Assembly (NCBI GenBank): GCA_005879315.1
Contig: VBLC01000071.1
Span: 22,024-86,023, forward strand
Length of the DNA: 64,000 nucleotides
Source of the DNA: Deltaproteobacteria bacterium
Lineage (GTDB): Bacteria > Myxococcota > Myxococcia > Myxococcales > 40CM-4-68-19
Direction of reading: 5' to 3'
Below the pieces are notes generated by a model, which did not search any database, was not told the origin of the DNA, and worked only from the letters and a program-made list of their open reading frames with translations. The stretch's first letter is position 1, and every line of letters starts with the position of its first letter. The position numbers and the translations under genes are program-made. Below are positions 1-9,753 of this stretch, in pieces.

Positions 1-404
1 TGACCCGAGGGTGCCGCAGCGCTGGGGAAGATGCTCGAATAGTTCTTCTGCAAGGCGCTCCCCACCGCGCTCGCATCGCTGCAGCCGGCCAGCACCGCCA
101 GGTTTTTCACCGTCTCGCCCTGCCCGCGCGAGATGTCCTTGGCGAGAGCCTCGCGGTTGGTTTCGGTGAAGGACTTGATGCTCGCCAGGCCGCCGCTGGT
201 GTCGACGCAGTTCGAAGTGCCGGTGGTGATGCCGAAGGTCTGGCTGCCGAAGGTCCCGTTGGTGGTGGCGGCGAAGATCTGCACGATGCCTTTCTGGTTG
301 CCGAAGACCATCGAGCCCAGCCCGCAGCCCGCTGTCCCGTACTTGTCTGCCATCGCTGCCGTGCTCAGACACAGCAGCCCCGCTACGACGAGCATCTTGC
401 GCAT
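1..404 (-). CDS. DUF3015 family exported protein (5' part; runs off the left edge)
   Basis: I translated this by hand from an ATG at 404, preceded by a strong GGGGAGGA ribosome site. About 134 codons are open to the window edge, so the C-terminus is missing. The N-terminus is a classical signal peptide ([19 protein letters not shown], cleavage probably after AMA). It is followed by the Gly-rich, Cys-flanked region typical of DUF3015 proteins: [15 protein letters not shown], then [19 protein letters not shown] and a Cys in TSNC. The role of DUF3015 proteins is unknown; they are predicted periplasmic. It follows the M1 peptidase gene on the same strand after 50 bp and has its own ribosome site. 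Confidence 0.8.
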   Translation of the reverse strand, partial: MRKMLVVAGLLCLSTAAMADKYGTAGCGLGSMVFGNQKGIVQIFAATTNGTFGSQTFGITTGTSNCVDTSGGLASIKSFTETNREALAKDISRGQGETVKNLAVLAGCSDASAVGSALQKNYSSIFPSAAAPSG

Positions 405-454
405 GTGGTCCTCCCCTCAAGGGTTCACGTCGGTACGACAACATCCGCGTACCT

Positions 455-2206
455 CTACGTAAGCCGATCGTCAACCAACCCCTCGATGACCGCGCGCGCG
501 ATGGGATGGTAGGCGTGGCGCGATTCCCGATAGATGCGCTGCGCGGTCTCGCGCCCGGTCCTGGCCAGCTCGCTGAAGATCGGGCGCAGATATTTCATCC
601 GGCCCGTCTCGCGCGCGATTCTGCGGGCGCCCTCGATCCCTTCGCTCATGCCGGCGCGCAGCTGCAAAAGCACGAAGCTGTGGCGCAGCTCGAGGCTCCT
701 TCGCTCCGAGAGACCGAAGAGTCCGTCGAGCGCCCTGACCGTGTCGCGCTCGGGCGCAGGCAGCGACTTCAGATAGACGAGCAGCTCGGTGGGATTGAGC
801 CGCTGCTCCGGCAGCTTCTGCCGCGACGCCAGCTCTTGCAGCTCGCGCAGCCGCGCCGACTGCGGCCGCGGCGCATCTTCGGGAACGCCGGGCTCATCGA
901 TGAAGCGGAGCGCTCCGGCGCGCGCCGCGAGGCCGGGCAGCCGTGCCTCCAGCGCCTCGAGAAAATCCTGCGTGACGATGCTGCGGAAGCGGAACTTCTC
1001 CAGATACCAGCGGAGGAATCCATCCCAGGCCTCGCGGCCGGCCAGCTCCTCGAGGCGGCGCAGGAGCAGAAATCCCTTCTCGTAGGGGACGGTGGAGTAC
1101 GCCTGGTCGGGATCGACGCCCGCGAGATCGTTGCGCAGCCGCGTCAGCTGGGGCTGATCCTCGAAGCGCTCCAGCGCGACGGCGAGATCGTGCGCGCCCA
1201 CGGCCGCGTGCAGCTCGGCCATCTCGCGGCCCTCGAGCGCCTCGAGAATTCGCCGTTCGGCGTAGACGGTGAATCCCTCGTTGAGCCAGAAGTCGTTGGC
1301 GGAAGCGTTGGTGACCAGATTCCCTGTCCAGGCGTGCGCCAGCTCGTGCGCGAGGACGTTCACCAGCGACTTGTCGCCGGCGATGATCGAGGGCGTGACG
1401 AAGGTGAGGCGCGGATTCTCCATGCCGCCATAGGGGAAGGAGGGAGGCATGACGAGGATGTCGAAGCGATCCCACTCGTAGGGTCCGAAGAGCCGTTCGG
1501 CCGCGCCGATCATCCGCTCGACGCCGGCGAACTCCTCTGCAGCCGCGTCGGCGACCGCGCGCTCGGACCAGACGGCGCTGCGCGGCGAGAGCTGGCGCGG
1601 GACGAGATCGCCCACGGCGAAGGCGAGCAGATAAGGGGGAATGGGCTGCGGCATTTCGAAGACGTCGGTGGCGCGGCCCTCGCCGGCGGGTTCACGCCCC
1701 TTGGCGGCGGCGGCCATCAGGGTGCGCAGTCGCACGGGCACGGTGAAGCGCGCCGACTTCACCGTCACCCGGATGCGCGGCGTGTCCTGCAACGGCAGGA
1801 GCGATCGGGCGTGGATGGGTTGGCACTGCGAATAGAGAAAGGGCTGCGCGCCGTCCGCCGTCTGCGCCGGAGCGAGCCACTGCAGCGCGCTCGCCTCGGG
1901 GCTCGTCGCGTAGCGGATGCGCGCTCCCGAAGTGGCGGGCGGAAGATCGATCCGCAGCCGCGAGCCGAGGATCGGCTCGGGCGGCGAGAGCGCAAAGGGG
2001 AGAGTCGCACCGCTCGCCGATCGCACCGAGTCGATGCGCAGTCCGCGGGTATCGAGATCGATCGGCCCCGTCCCCGGCTGATGAAAGCGAAGCGCCACCT
2101 CGCCTTCGAGGACGCGCGAGACGAAATCCACCTCGAGCGAAAGCTCGATGCTCTTCGTCTGCGGCTGATCGCTGTCTGCGTAGCTGTGCGGGTCGAGGCG
2201 GGGCAT
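455..2206 (-). CDS. M1 family zinc aminopeptidase (aminopeptidase N / LTA4-hydrolase-like)
   Basis: 583 residues. A zinc-dependent exo-aminopeptidase of the M1 family: it carries the substrate-N-terminus binding motif GGMEN (260-264), the zinc motif HELAH (287-291) and the third zinc ligand Glu310 in NEGF. An all-beta N-terminal domain (about 15-200) precedes the catalytic domain, and a helical C-terminal region of roughly 120 residues resembles the short C-terminal domain of the leukotriene-A4-hydrolase branch rather than the long PepN tail. No signal peptide is seen, so it is probably cytoplasmic. The start at 2206 lies 12 bp after the stop of the phosphatase-like gene, so the two are probably co-transcribed. 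Substrates cannot be inferred. Confidence 0.93.
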   Translation of the reverse strand: MPRLDPHSYADSDQPQTKSIELSLEVDFVSRVLEGEVALRFHQPGTGPIDLDTRGLRIDSVRSASGATLPFALSPPEPILGSRLRIDLPPATSGARIRYATSPEASALQWLAPAQTADGAQPFLYSQCQPIHARSLLPLQDTPRIRVTVKSARFTVPVRLRTLMAAAAKGREPAGEGRATDVFEMPQPIPPYLLAFAVGDLVPRQLSPRSAVWSERAVADAAAEEFAGVERMIGAAERLFGPYEWDRFDILVMPPSFPYGGMENPRLTFVTPSIIAGDKSLVNVLAHELAHAWTGNLVTNASANDFWLNEGFTVYAERRILEALEGREMAELHAAVGAHDLAVALERFEDQPQLTRLRNDLAGVDPDQAYSTVPYEKGFLLLRRLEELAGREAWDGFLRWYLEKFRFRSIVTQDFLEALEARLPGLAARAGALRFIDEPGVPEDAPRPQSARLRELQELASRQKLPEQRLNPTELLVYLKSLPAPERDTVRALDGLFGLSERRSLELRHSFVLLQLRAGMSEGIEGARRIARETGRMKYLRPIFSELARTGRETAQRIYRESRHAYHPIARAVIEGLVDDRLT

Positions 2207-2218
2207 CGCCCCGCAATC

Positions 2219-3094
2219 CTATGCGCTCCGGCGCCGCGCGTCCGCCAGCCAATGAACCAGGCGGATCACCTCGCCGCAGTCCGCGACATGCCAGCGGGCA
2301 GCGGTACCGCTGCGCGGCGGCGGACCGACATGGACCGTGATTCCGCCGCGGCGATTGAGCAGCTTGAACGCCTCTTCGTCGCCATCGCCCGCGCCGGCAT
2401 AGACGGCCATCGCCTCGGGGAAGCCGACCAACAGGCCGAGAACCGCGCGGCCGATGCTGGCGTCCTGCGGCAGCGCCTCGAGCGAGTCGGCGCCGCGGCG
2501 CAGCTGCAACCCCTCGCCTGCGACCAGCGCGCCGAATTGCTCGGCGGCCGCGACGCGCACGTCGGGAGCGGCGTGGCGCAAGTGGAGCACCAGACACCAG
2601 GTGCGATCTTCGAGCGCGATGCCGGCCGCCTGCAGCGCCCCCATCCTCGAGCAGGCGCGGCGCAGCTTCTCGACCGCCTTCTCGGCGCCTTCGAGATCCG
2701 GCTCGGTCACGAGCCGCAGCCCCACCCCCTGCACGTCGGCGCCATGCACTCCCACGTAGGCGAGCCGGTGCAGCCGCAACCGCCGCTGCAGGGTCTCGAC
2801 GCTCCGGGAGGAAATCACCGCGCCCCGCGTGTTCGGTGCTGCACAAAGCCTGATGAGCGCAGCCCGCGCGGCGGGATTGGTGCGCAGGTGACCGTGCGCA
2901 GCCCGCTGGGCGAGCGCGTGATCGAACGAAAAGAATCCGTAGAGCGCGGCCGCCTCGGCGATTCGCTCGCTCAGACTGTCCGCTTCCGACCAGAGCGGCC
3001 GGACCGCCCCCGTACGACCTACCTCCGAGTTTGGCACAAGCCCCCCGCCCGAGACCCCCACAGGGAAGTTGTGCACGCACATTGGAGCTTGCAC
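2219..3094 (-). CDS. Trehalose-6-phosphate phosphatase-like HAD protein with degenerate catalytic motifs (probable pseudoenzyme)
   Basis: 291 residues from the GTG at 3094. A later in-frame GTG near 3037 is also possible. The fold signature of OtsB-type phosphatases is kept: ISSRSVETL (95-103; family IVSGR), VGVHGAD (114-120; family GNHGAE) and the C-terminal DEEAFKLL (239-246). The chemistry is not. The nucleophile motif DxDGT reads SFDHA (56-60), with Ser56 in place of the Asp nucleophile. The motif-III lysine is Ile214 (ASIGR), and the metal-binding GDDxTDE reads GAGDGDE (234-240). All four changes hit residues needed for phosphoryl transfer, so I infer a non-catalytic or regulatory homologue. 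It is six bp downstream of the acyl-CoA dehydrogenase gene and 12 bp upstream of the M1 peptidase gene. Confidence 0.75.
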   Translation of the reverse strand: MQAPMCVHNFPVGVSGGGLVPNSEVGRTGAVRPLWSEADSLSERIAEAAALYGFFSFDHALAQRAAHGHLRTNPAARAALIRLCAAPNTRGAVISSRSVETLQRRLRLHRLAYVGVHGADVQGVGLRLVTEPDLEGAEKAVEKLRRACSRMGALQAAGIALEDRTWCLVLHLRHAAPDVRVAAAEQFGALVAGEGLQLRRGADSLEALPQDASIGRAVLGLLVGFPEAMAVYAGAGDGDEEAFKLLNRRGGITVHVGPPPRSGTAARWHVADCGEVIRLVHWLADARRRSA

Positions 3095-3100
3095 GTCGAA

Positions 3101-4858
<1,758 letters not shown>

Positions 4859-4991
4859 GCGCGCCTCCTGACGACGCAATGCGATCCGCGTCATGACGCC
4901 ACGCGCAATTCATTTGTGCATCTGTGCTGGATGGTGCAAGGGGTCGCTCAGCCGGCCGCGCAGCGGCTGACGAAATTCTTCGGGGGTCCCT

Positions 4992-5171
4992 CTAGCGGTC
5001 GACGAGGCGGCGGAGCGTCTTGCGCAGGCTCTCGTCGACGGAGGCGAGGGCGATCCGCTCCTCGGTGGAGAGGGCGGGCTGCGCTTCGAGTTGCGCGGCG
5101 CGCCTCGATCGCTCCGCGAGCGAGAGGAGGCAGACCAGAGCGGAGGCGACCGTTGCGACCGTCAGTTTCAT
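4992..5171 (-). CDS. Small membrane-anchored protein, 59 residues, unknown function
   Basis: Found by hand translation of the stretch between the acyl-CoA dehydrogenase and carD genes; it is short but has a plausible gene structure. It runs ATG 5171 to TAG 4992, with a GAGGAT-like ribosome site upstream. The first ~20 residues (MKLTVATVASALVCLLSLAE) form one hydrophobic helix or uncleaved signal anchor. The rest is charged and helical (ALSTEERIALASVDESL). It is divergent from carD. I do not recognise the family. The length, the absence of an alternative gene here and the clean ends support a real gene, but conservation is untested. Confidence 0.5.
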   Translation of the reverse strand: MKLTVATVASALVCLLSLAERSRRAAQLEAQPALSTEERIALASVDESLRKTLRRLVDR

Positions 5172-5193
5172 TTGCGATCCTCGGGCGTTCCGA

Positions 5194-5229
5194 TTCCGTC
5201 AACCTCCCACCGGCGCGCGTTCCGTCAAC
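5194..5229. promoter_or_regulatory. Direct repeat TTCCGTCAAC x2 in the carD divergent intergenic region
   Basis: The 10-mer TTCCGTCAAC occurs at 5194-5203 and again at 5220-5229, 26 bp apart, in the 112-bp gap between the 59-residue gene (minus) and carD (plus). On the minus strand each copy reads GTTGACGGAA, so the core looks like a -35 element. Spacing of about two and a half helical turns is compatible with a protein binding site. This may be a promoter or operator for either gene, but no clear -10 was found. Confidence 0.3.
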
Positions 5230-5283
5230 TTTCCTGCCCAGCGCCTTGCGCGCCGCTTCGCGCTGCGGTAGCCAAAACGCTTC

Positions 5284-6189
5284 ATGGCGAGCAAACAGCC
5301 ACAGGAGCCGGTCATCGGCGATGGCAGCCTCCACGTCGGCGACCGCGTCGTCTATCCCAACCAGGGCATCTGCCGGATCACCGGGGTCTCGGTAAAGCAG
5401 ATCGCCGGCCGCGACTGGGAAGTGGTCACCCTCCGGCGCGAGGAGGATGGCGCCACCGTCATGGTTCCGCGCGGCAAGGTGATGGGCATCGGACTGCGCA
5501 AGGTGGCCGACATCGATGCCATCGACAAAGTCTTCGATCTGCTGGCGGCGCCTGGCAACGATCCCCAGCTGGACTGGAAGATCCGTCACCGCGAGAACGC
5601 AGATCTCATGAGCGGCGGCGGCCTCTTCGGCACGGTGGCCGTGCTCAAGAGCCTGCATGCGCTCAGCCGGGTGCGGCCGCTGCCGCAGAAAGAGCGCGAG
5701 CTGTACGACAACGCGCGCCACCTGCTGGTCGGCGAGATCGCTGCGGCGATGAACATTCCCCTGCACGTCGCCGAGGACAATCTCGACTACGCGCTCTGGC
5801 CGCCGCCGGGGATGAAGCGCAAGGGGCAAGTCCTGCCGCCCGCGACACTCGGGCCGCCCGCGCCGGTGGTGCGCGCCGCAGAAGAGGAGATCGGTCTCGA
5901 GGAGGACGAAGAGGAAGCAGCTCCGCCTCCGCCGGTCGCCGCCGAAGAGGAAGAAGAGGAAGGCGAGGAGAAGGCCGCGCCCGCGCCTCCCCCGCATGCG
6001 CCGAAGGCGGAGACGCCGAGAGCGAAAGCGAAGCCCGCCCGCCATCCGCGTCCAGCTCCGCATCCGGCGAAGAAGGCCAAGCCTGCGGCGAAGAAGCCAG
6101 CGGCAAAGAAAGCGCCGCCCAAGAAGGCGCCGAAGAAGAAGGCCGCGGCGAAGAAGGCCGCCGCGAAGAAGACGAAAGGCAAGCGATGA
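5284..6189 (+). CDS. carD: CarD-type global transcription regulator with acidic and histone-H1-like tail
   Basis: 301 residues. The N-terminal ~165 residues form a CarD/CdnL/TRCF RNA-polymerase-interacting domain (HVGDRVVYPNQGICRITGV at 17-35, then the helical VAVLKSLHALS and KERELYDNARHLL segments). An acidic block (199-229, runs of Glu) and a very basic Lys/Ala/Pro tail (241-301, KKAAAKKAAAKK-like) follow. M. xanthus CarD has the same layout but with HMGA-type AT-hooks; here no RGRP hook is visible and the tail resembles histone H1. CarD-class proteins tune promoters including those served by ECF sigma factors, acting together with CarG, which is the next gene. The ATG has no obvious Shine-Dalgarno sequence. 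The stop overlaps the carG start (ATGA). Confidence 0.88.
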   Translation: MASKQPQEPVIGDGSLHVGDRVVYPNQGICRITGVSVKQIAGRDWEVVTLRREEDGATVMVPRGKVMGIGLRKVADIDAIDKVFDLLAAPGNDPQLDWKIRHRENADLMSGGGLFGTVAVLKSLHALSRVRPLPQKERELYDNARHLLVGEIAAAMNIPLHVAEDNLDYALWPPPGMKRKGQVLPPATLGPPAPVVRAAEEEIGLEEDEEEAAPPPPVAAEEEEEEGEEKAAPAPPPHAPKAETPRAKAKPARHPRPAPHPAKKAKPAAKKPAAKKAPPKKAPKKKAAAKKAAAKKTKGKR

Positions 6190-6722
6190 TCCGCCTCGTC
6201 ACGCTCTCGGAGTTTCCACCCGACGTGATCGACTTCATCGCCCGCCGCGTGCATGCCGCGTACGGCATGGGCTGCGAATTCGAGGGCGAGGGCGAGATGC
6301 CCAGCGGCGCTCTCGACGAGGAGCAGTCGGCCTACAACGCCGTCAAGGTGGTGGAGGAGATCGACGACGACGTCGCGCTCTACGCGGACGACAAGATCCT
6401 CTACCTGACGCGTGAGCCGCTGACGGCGCCCGAGGGACCGATGGGCCGCGGCCCGGTCGACGGCTACGCACAGTACGGCGGCGGCAAGGCGGTGATCACC
6501 TCGCACGGCCTGGGCGAGAAGGGCCTTCCGCCGCTCGAGGTCGGCCTGGCCAAGCGCGCCGCGCATTACGTCGGACATCTCTGGGACCTGCACCATTGCT
6601 TCGATCCGCGCTGCGCCATGCACCCGGGCTGGTCGCCGGGTTTTGCCGCCTATCCTGACGTCGCGCTCTGCCTCTTCGACCGGGAGAAGAGCGAGCGAAA
6701 GATCAAGCTGGGCTCCACCTGA
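6186..6722 (+). CDS. carG: CarG-like zinc-binding partner of CarD (inactive archaemetzincin motif)
   Basis: 178 residues, starting in the ATGA overlap with carD. It carries the archaemetzincin zinc signature with the catalytic Glu replaced: H127-Y-V-G-H131-x5-H137, then C138-x4-C143-A-M145 and C162. In peptidases the residue after the first His is Glu; here it is Tyr128, so proteolysis is not expected. This matches what is known of M. xanthus CarG, a non-proteolytic zinc protein that binds CarD and is needed for CarD-dependent regulation. Operon position directly behind carD strengthens the call. One spacing differs from the archaemetzincin consensus (16 instead of 17 residues between Met and the last Cys). 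Confidence 0.85.
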   Translation: MIRLVTLSEFPPDVIDFIARRVHAAYGMGCEFEGEGEMPSGALDEEQSAYNAVKVVEEIDDDVALYADDKILYLTREPLTAPEGPMGRGPVDGYAQYGGGKAVITSHGLGEKGLPPLEVGLAKRAAHYVGHLWDLHHCFDPRCAMHPGWSPGFAAYPDVALCLFDREKSERKIKLGST

Positions 6723-6787
6723 GAAGGATCCTTCCCTTCGCCTCTCTGGTTTGCCTCGGCGCGGGCTCGCTGATCTTCGATCTCACC

Positions 6788-7471
6788 TTGCCGTTGCGCT
6801 TGCCCTCCGAGCGCGACTGGGCGGAGGCGGCGGGCGCGCTGCGCTCTTCGGCGCGGCCCGGCGATGCGGTGCAGATCTGGCCGGCCTGGGCGGAGCGGGC
6901 GCGGATGTTCGTCGATGCGGCGCCCCTCCTGGCCGAGGAGGATCTCGCGCAGGCCGACTACGTCGGCGTGCAGCGGCTCTGGCTCCTGTCGCTGCCGCGC
7001 GCGCCCTACGCGCGCAATCCGCAGGGCGCGCTACGCGCTCGCGGCGCAACGGCAGCATCGCAAGAGCAACGCTTCGGCGCGCTCGCGCTGCAGCCCTGGG
7101 ATCTGCACGCGCCGCAACTGGCAGCCGACCTGACTCGCGCCGACGAAGAGCACGAAGTCGATTACGTCGCCCGCCGCTGTCTGCGCCTCGCGATCGGATC
7201 GCGCATCGCCTCGCGCGGCGCCGCGGGCAGGATCCTGCACTTTCGCGCGGGGATCATCGGCGAGCGCGCCTATGACAAGGGCCGGCCGCCGATCGTCGTG
7301 CAGATCTTCTCCGGCGGCGCGCCGCTCGGCGTGCTCGCCGTCGACGGCCCCGGCTGGCGGAAGCTCGACGTCGAGCTGCCCTCGGGTCCCGAGGAGCGCG
7401 ACTTCCTCTTCGCCGTTTCCTCTCCCGACGCCGCGCGCCCCTTCTGCCTGCAGGGTTGGACGACGCGATGA
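6788..7471 (+). CDS. Conserved hypothetical protein of the glycosyltransferase operon, probably membrane-anchored
   Basis: 227 residues from a TTG at 6788, but the true start is probably upstream. The same frame stays open through 6719 (a CTG next to the carG stop), and the extra residues form a convincing transmembrane helix (ILPFASLVCLGAGSLIF). With it the protein would be a single-pass membrane protein with a ~200-residue outer domain. No family recognised; the C-terminal half (VEPS-like beta strands, GWRKLDVELP) resembles a beta-sandwich. Its stop is inside the ATGA that starts the GT-C gene, so it likely works with that glycosyltransferase, for example in substrate presentation (inference). 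Confidence 0.6.
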   Translation: MPLRLPSERDWAEAAGALRSSARPGDAVQIWPAWAERARMFVDAAPLLAEEDLAQADYVGVQRLWLLSLPRAPYARNPQGALRARGATAASQEQRFGALALQPWDLHAPQLAADLTRADEEHEVDYVARRCLRLAIGSRIASRGAAGRILHFRAGIIGERAYDKGRPPIVVQIFSGGAPLGVLAVDGPGWRKLDVELPSGPEERDFLFAVSSPDAARPFCLQGWTTR

Positions 7472-8967
7472 GCGGCAAGGCCCTGGCGCGCCTGCTGGGC
7501 TTCGGCACTGCCGCCGCCATGGCGCTGACGCAGTCGTCGGTCGGTTTCGTGCGCGACGAGGGCTACTACTTCGCCGCCGCGCAGAGCTATGAGGCCTGGC
7601 TTCGGCTCCTCTGGCAAGCGCCGCTGCAGGCACTGGCACAGACCGAGCGCTACTGGTCCTACAACTTCGAGCATCCAGGGCTGATCAAGCTGCTCTTCGC
7701 CCTCTCCCATCTCTGCTTTTCCAGTTCGGTCGGCGACACGCTCGCCTGGCGGCTGCCCGCCTTCGCCTTCGCCGGGCTGATCTCGTACTGGCTCTGCCTC
7801 CTGGGGCAGTCGCGCTCGCGCGCTGCAGGCGTGCTGGCGCCGCTCCTCTTCTGGTGCGCGGAGCGGACGTTCTTTCACGGGCACCTCGCCTGCTTCGACA
7901 TCCCCATCTGCGCCATGACCGCCGGCGTCGCGGTCGCCTGGCTGCGCGGCGGTGGTCCGTGGCTCGCCTTCCTCTACGGCCTTGCGCTCTCGACCAAGCA
8001 CAACGCCTGGTTCCTGCCGCCGGTCCTGCTCGTCCATGCGCTGCTCCTGGCGCGCGAGCAGCGCATCGCGAAGCTGCGCCTCTTGCCCTGGCTCCTGCTC
8101 TCGCCGCTGGTGCTGCTCGCGACCTGGCCGCTGCTCTGGCACGACCCGCTCCGGCACCTCGGCGACTGGATCGCCTTCCACACCCATCACGTCCACTACG
8201 CCTGGTACTACTTCGGCGAAGTCCTGCGCGGTCCGCCCTTCCCCCTCTTCTATCCGCTGGTGCTCGACGCGCTGGTGCTGCCGCTGCCGATCGCGGCGCT
8301 GCTCTCGGCGGCGGGCGTGAAGCTCCTTGTCGACTTCGCCCGGCGCCGCCTCGATGCGCAGCGGCTGCTCGAGTTGGGTCTCGCCGGCGCGGCCGTGCTG
8401 CCCTTCATGCTGCGCACGACTCCCATCTTCGGCGGAATCAAGCACTGGCTCGCGTTCCTCGCGCTCCTTTCGCCCGAGGCGGCGGACCTGGTCGTGCGCA
8501 TCGCGCCCTCGCCTTCTCTCGGAGCGCTCGCCGCCCTCTTGCCCGGCCTCTGGCAGATCGCGCACGTCCACCCCTACGGCACGAGCGCCTACGGGGAGCT
8601 GGCCGGCGGCATCCCCGGCGCGGCCAGCCTGGGCATGCAGCGCCAATACTGGTCGAACAACGTCACCGCCGTCCTGCCTTGGCTGAATGCGCACTGCCCG
8701 CCCGGCGCGCGCGTCTACTTCCACGAAGTCAACGTCGAGAGCTACCGCGCCTACCAGCTCGCCGGAATGCTCCGCGGCGACCTTCGCTACGCGCCTTCGC
8801 CTACGAATTCCGACTACGCCGCTCTGCAGTGGCACCGGGAGTTCCGCGATCGCGAGCCCGAGACCTGGAACGCCTACGGCACCCGCCGTCCCGCTTTCGG
8901 TCTCTATCTCGACGAAACGCCGCAAGTCATCGTCTACGCGCGCCCGGGCTTTCCGGGAGCGCCGTAG
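7468..8967 (+). CDS. GT-C type (GT39/ArnT-like) polytopic glycosyltransferase
   Basis: 499 residues from the coupled ATG at 7468. The first loop contains the acidic pair RDEGYYFAAAQSYE, which matches the D-E catalytic region of PMT/ArnT-type lipid-linked-sugar glycosyltransferases. About ten hydrophobic helices follow (for example LLPWLLLSPLVLLATWPLLW), and a soluble periplasmic domain of ~110 residues ends the protein (YWSNNVTAVLPWLNAH onward). Such enzymes transfer a sugar from a polyprenyl-phosphate donor to lipid or protein on the periplasmic face. Donor and acceptor cannot be told from sequence. It is translationally coupled to the preceding anchored protein, which may be a partner. Confidence 0.8.
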   Translation: MSGKALARLLGFGTAAAMALTQSSVGFVRDEGYYFAAAQSYEAWLRLLWQAPLQALAQTERYWSYNFEHPGLIKLLFALSHLCFSSSVGDTLAWRLPAFAFAGLISYWLCLLGQSRSRAAGVLAPLLFWCAERTFFHGHLACFDIPICAMTAGVAVAWLRGGGPWLAFLYGLALSTKHNAWFLPPVLLVHALLLAREQRIAKLRLLPWLLLSPLVLLATWPLLWHDPLRHLGDWIAFHTHHVHYAWYYFGEVLRGPPFPLFYPLVLDALVLPLPIAALLSAAGVKLLVDFARRRLDAQRLLELGLAGAAVLPFMLRTTPIFGGIKHWLAFLALLSPEAADLVVRIAPSPSLGALAALLPGLWQIAHVHPYGTSAYGELAGGIPGAASLGMQRQYWSNNVTAVLPWLNAHCPPGARVYFHEVNVESYRAYQLAGMLRGDLRYAPSPTNSDYAALQWHREFRDREPETWNAYGTRRPAFGLYLDETPQVIVYARPGFPGAP

Positions 8968-8976
8968 AATGCGCGC

Positions 8977-9435
8977 ATGCCGTCCCGATGGGAGCGCGTC
9001 CTCGAGCAGAAGCCGCAGGAGCTGAAGGACTACGTCCTCGACCAGGTGGCCGACGCGCTCAGCGAAGACCTGCGCAATTTTCCTCCGCCCATCGAGGAGT
9101 GGCTCGACGAGGCGCTCAAGGCCCGCTACGCGAAAGTGCTGGCGCGGATGGGGAGGCCCGAGCTGGAGACCTATCGCGTCGCGCTGGAGATGGCGCGTGA
9201 GGAGATGCTGCGCGAGTACGAGCTGATCGACCGCTTCTGCCGCAGCTCCGAGTACCGCCGGCTGCTCCCCAACGAGCTCGAGGAGCAGACCGCGCACTTC
9301 ATCACCCGCTACCTGGTCGACAGCGGGCTCGCCTTCCAGGAATTCGCCAAGGGCAAGTTCAACCGGCGTGACCTTTTGACGCTGATGGAGAAAATCGAAG
9401 AGCGCCTGTTGCGCGGCTACCGCCTGCGCCTGTAA
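8977..9435 (+). CDS. Hypothetical helical protein, 152 residues
   Basis: Starts nine bp after the glycosyltransferase gene. The protein is almost entirely charged amphipathic helix, for example PELETYRVALEMAREEMLRE and LTLMEKIEERLLRGY, with no Cys cluster, signal peptide or membrane segment. I do not recognise a family. Tight spacing to both neighbours (11 bp before the ferredoxin gene) places it in the same transcription unit. Confidence 0.75.
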   Translation: MPSRWERVLEQKPQELKDYVLDQVADALSEDLRNFPPPIEEWLDEALKARYAKVLARMGRPELETYRVALEMAREEMLREYELIDRFCRSSEYRRLLPNELEEQTAHFITRYLVDSGLAFQEFAKGKFNRRDLLTLMEKIEERLLRGYRLRL

Positions 9436-9445
9436 ACGCGAGCGC

Positions 9446-9751
9446 ATGCCCAAGGTCTCGTTCGAGATGGAATCGGTGACGGTGGAGATCCCCGAGGGCC
9501 AGACCCTCTGGGACGCGGCACAGAAGGCCGGCATCGTGCTGCAGCGCGGATTCGCCGCCGCCCATCCCTGCCAAGGCAAGGGGTACTGCACCGGCGGCGC
9601 CTGTTCGATCTTCCTGCGCGCGCCCGACGGCGCCGTCTCGCCGCCGACCTGGAAGGAGCGATTCCTCCACCGCAGGCTGTTCAGGAACCACAAGCGCCTC
9701 GCATGCCAGTGCGTTCCGAAGCGCGACCTGACGGTGGTGACGATGCCGTAG
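9446..9751 (+). CDS. 2Fe-2S ferredoxin-like protein with unusual cysteine spacing
   Basis: 101 residues of beta-grasp type: an N-terminal VTVEIPEGQTLWDAAQKAGI strand-helix, a cluster loop and the terminal RLACQC motif. The cysteines are C42, C48, C53, C87 and C89. Adrenodoxin-type proteins use C-x5-C-x2-C then a distant C; here the third Cys is at x4 (CQGKGYCTGGAC), a two-residue insertion, and there is an extra Cys in ACQC. A 2Fe-2S cluster is likely but the ligand set may differ. Probably a soluble one-electron carrier; no partner oxidoreductase is adjacent. It ends two bp before the convergent cpoB stop. Confidence 0.8.
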   Translation: MPKVSFEMESVTVEIPEGQTLWDAAQKAGIVLQRGFAAAHPCQGKGYCTGGACSIFLRAPDGAVSPPTWKERFLHRRLFRNHKRLACQCVPKRDLTVVTMP

Positions 9752-9753
9752 AG

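Noticed and set aside
4948..4970. TCAGCCG...CGGCTGA hairpin between the acyl-CoA dehydrogenase gene and the 59-residue gene
   Set aside because: Only seven bp of stem and no T-run on either side; not enough for a terminator call.
7270..9693. Minus-strand 807-codon frame opposite the GT-C glycosyltransferase
   Set aside because: Shadow of GC-rich codon use in the plus-strand gene; no motif, composition typical of antisense frames.
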